Source of the DNA: Candidatus Elarobacter sp.
GTDB taxonomy: Bacteria; Vulcanimicrobiota; Vulcanimicrobiia; Vulcanimicrobiales; Vulcanimicrobiaceae
Assembly: GCA_030150085.1 (NCBI GenBank)
Contig: JASLGJ010000216.1
Span: 1-7,414, forward strand
DNA: 7,414 nt
Reading direction: 5' to 3'
Positions within the stretch are counted from its first letter, which is position 1. Each line of letters begins with the position of its first letter. Made by a program: the position numbers and the translations under genes. Shown here piece by piece: positions 5,709-7,414 of this stretch. Under the pieces are notes generated by a model. The model was not told where the DNA came from. It saw only the letters and a list, made by a program, of their open reading frames with translations, and searched no databases.

Positions 5709-7414
5709 CGGCCCGGCGAACGCGCCGTAGGGCGGCGGGGTGGCGCGCGCGCCCTTGACCGCGTGCCACAGCACGTCGTTGAGGGTCGCGTCGTCGACCC
5801 GGTCGGCGTCCGCGAAGTCCATCCGCGCCGAGTCGGCGGCGCGGTAGGCGCTCGCGCCGTTCTTGGCGTTGAGGTCCGTGCGGGCCGGGAGGGCGTCGAA
5901 CGGGCGCAGGTCGGGCACGGCGCGGAAGGCCGCCGTGAGCGGGGCCGCGCCGGCGTCGTAGGGCGTCAGCGGCGGCAGCCCGAGCAGCAGCTCCATGGTG
6001 CGCAGCACCGAGGCCTGGGTGTAGTGCGCGTGCTGCACGCCGCCCGCCGCGTAGGGTGAGATCAGGTAGAGCGTCGTGCGCTGCGCGTCGACGTGGTCGG
6101 GCCCGTTCTGCGCGTCGTCCTCGATCACGAAGAGCGCCGTGCTGGCCCAGTCCGCGCTGTGCGAGACGGCTTCGGCGAGCTTGCCCACGGCGAGGTCGTT
6201 GTCGGCCACCATCGCCTGCGGGGTGGGGCGCCCGGCGCGCGTGCCGCTGGTGTGGTCGCGCGGGAAGCGCACGATCTCGAGCTGCGGCAGGGTGCGGGTG
6301 CGCTCGAACGCGTCGAACTCGCGCTTCCACTCGGCGAAGCGGTCGACGTCGGCGATGTCCATGTCGTAGGCGGGGAAGGCGCGGTCGGTGCGCGGGCGCA
6401 GCACGTCCGAGCCGACCGAGACCGGCGTCGGCCCGGCCGGCCCGCCGCTGACGAACTCGCCGTAGTCGCGCAGGCTCACCCCGTGCCGCACCGCGTCGTC
6501 CCACAGGTAGCCGGCGTGCGGCACCGACGCTTCCGCGCCGTCCTCGAAGTCGTAGTAGGCCCGCCGGTCGGAGTACTGCTGCGGCCACATCTTCTCGAGG
6601 TAGTCGTTGGCGATCGCGGCGGTGGCCCAGTTGTGGCCGTCCGCGCTGATGTGCGCGTCGGCGAAGAAACGGTCGAAGGTGCCGAAGCGGCGCGCCAGCG
6701 CGTGCTGGTTGGGGGTGACGCTCTCGCCGAACAGCACCAGGCTCGGGTCGCCGTCGGCCTCGGTGAGGTCGCCGAGGACCTGGTCGTACGTGCGGTTCTC
6801 CTTGATGACGTAGATGACGTGGCGGATCGGGCCGTTCGCGCGCAGCACCGAGTCGGGCGGCGGCGCGGGCTCGTGCTGCATCAGGTCGCGCACGTCGGCC
6901 AGCCCGCGCGCCAGCGCGGCGTCGTCGGGCAGGGCGACGCGGCGGATCGAGCCGACGAGCTGGCGGGCGACGTACTGCGCCTGCCCCGCATCGGGCGCGC
7001 CGGGGCGGAACTGCGGGTTGGGATGGCTGGACTCGCCCTTGCCGTCGGCGACGTAGAGCGCGCCGCGCGCGCCGTCGACCGCGAGCGCGGTCGGATACCA
7101 GCCGGTGGGAATGGCACCCAGCGCCCGCAGCGGCGCGCTCGCGGCGCGGCCCGTACCCCGGTCGTTCGCGCTCACGCGGAACACCGCGATCGCGTTGGCC
7201 GCGCCGCACGTCACGTAGAGGCGGTCGGCGTCGAGCGCGAGCGCGTTGGGCGAGGTGCCGACCACGCCGTCGCGCGCGAACGGCACGCGCGCGCGCTGCA
7301 CGACCCGGTTCGCGGCCAGGTCGACCACCGCGACGTCGTCGTCGTCGCTGTCGGCGACGAACAGCCGCCGCCCGTCGCGCGCCAGCGCCAGCGCGACGGG
7401 GTGCAGCCCGACCC
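5613..7414 (-). CDS. YncE-type beta-propeller / PF04185 phosphoesterase (alkaline phosphatase family) protein, N-terminus beyond window
   Basis: The frame is open to the right edge; 599 residues are visible and the N-terminus is missing. Propeller-type repeats come first: PVALALARDGRRLFVADSD, SPNALALDADRLYVTCG and YPTALAVDGARGALYVADG. A phosphoesterase domain follows, beginning VIYVIKENRTYDQVLGDL (near 6820-6765), then ISADGHNWATAAIANDYLEK, DHTSGTR, VIEDDAQNGPDHVD and LRTMELLLGLPPL. This order is that of 'bifunctional YncE/alkaline phosphatase family' proteins, relatives of phospholipase C and AcpA-type acid phosphatases. By analogy with AcpA, the Glu-Asn of ENRT and the Asp pair of EDDAQ should bind metal; the substrate is unknown. 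Members usually have export signals, which cannot be checked here. One oddity is DHVDAQRT (codon 6081-6083 = Gln), where I expect DHVDAHR. The last 31 residues (LEHRDGERGGDERG onward, plus a few before) are a charged tail antisense to the small membrane gene. It is convergent with the permease pair and shares no operon here. Confidence 0.93.
   Translation of the reverse strand, partial: VGLHPVALALARDGRRLFVADSDDDDVAVVDLAANRVVQRARVPFARDGVVGTSPNALALDADRLYVTCGAANAIAVFRVSANDRGTGRAASAPLRALGAIPTGWYPTALAVDGARGALYVADGKGESSHPNPQFRPGAPDAGQAQYVARQLVGSIRRVALPDDAALARGLADVRDLMQHEPAPPPDSVLRANGPIRHVIYVIKENRTYDQVLGDLTEADGDPSLVLFGESVTPNQHALARRFGTFDRFFADAHISADGHNWATAAIANDYLEKMWPQQYSDRRAYYDFEDGAEASVPHAGYLWDDAVRHGVSLRDYGEFVSGGPAGPTPVSVGSDVLRPRTDRAFPAYDMDIADVDRFAEWKREFDAFERTRTLPQLEIVRFPRDHTSGTRAGRPTPQAMVADNDLAVGKLAEAVSHSADWASTALFVIEDDAQNGPDHVDAQRTTLYLISPYAAGGVQHAHYTQASVLRTMELLLGLPPLTPYDAGAAPLTAAFRAVPDLRPFDALPARTDLNAKNGASAYRAADSARMDFADADRVDDATLNDVLWHAVKGARATPPPYGAFAGPSGALEHRDGERGGDERGEDRADQRAGHAGRP

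Noticed and set aside
5742..5753. 12-base palindrome GGCGCGCGCGCC
   Set aside because: It lies inside Lys-Gly-Ala-Arg-Ala-Thr codons of the phosphoesterase and is expected from GC-rich coding sequence.
4689..7209. Minus-strand frame extending the CXXCH protein upstream across the permease
   Set aside because: The upstream part is Arg-rich shadow sequence. A signal peptide and a strong Shine-Dalgarno fix the real start at 4689.

Overview
This is a GC-rich (about 70% by eye), gene-dense bacterial window with six protein genes, two of them cut by the window edges. No RNA gene, insertion sequence, CRISPR array or phage signature was seen, and there is no gene-free stretch longer than about 120 bases. 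The base composition, GTG starts, 4-base GTGA overlaps and frequent GCGATCGC octamers suit a high-GC free-living bacterium. Actinomycetota, Eremiobacterota-like lineages and high-GC Proteobacteria all remain possible, and I cannot place it more finely from sequence alone.

Layout. On the minus strand, in transcription order from 4689 down to 1, lie four genes: a secreted protein with a single CXXCH haem-attachment motif (4689-3055), cydA (2976-1630), cydB (1633-665) and the N-terminal part of an oxalate/formate-antiporter-type (OFA) MFS carrier (544 to the left edge). Gaps are 78, -3 (a 4-base stop/start overlap spanning three shared bases plus one) and 120 bases, so these may form one transcript. 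CydA is the short-Q-loop type (448 aa) and keeps all the classical haem and quinol residues. The cydA/cydB junction carries a perfect 10-bp hairpin whose loop and 3' arm contain the cydB ribosome-binding site.

An 84-base divergent intergenic region (4690-4773) separates this block from a plus-strand pair: a two-repeat, FTR1-like/COG4280-like membrane protein (4774-5520) and an overlapping 63-residue two-helix membrane protein (5517-5708). A palindromic TTATAA in the gap could serve as -10 in both directions. On the plus strand it sits where a leaderless transcript would begin at the ATG.

From the right edge down to 5613 on the minus strand is the C-terminal 599 residues of a YncE-type beta-propeller plus PF04185 phosphoesterase ('YncE/alkaline phosphatase family') protein. 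Its last 32 codons run exactly antisense, in codon register, to the small membrane gene. Its TAA stop is the complement of a TTA leucine codon there, the only TTA I found inside any gene of the window.

Functionally, CydAB is a quinol oxidase of the respiratory chain. The CXXCH protein, the FTR1-like permease and the small membrane protein may form a metal- or redox-related envelope module, but that link is inference from position only.
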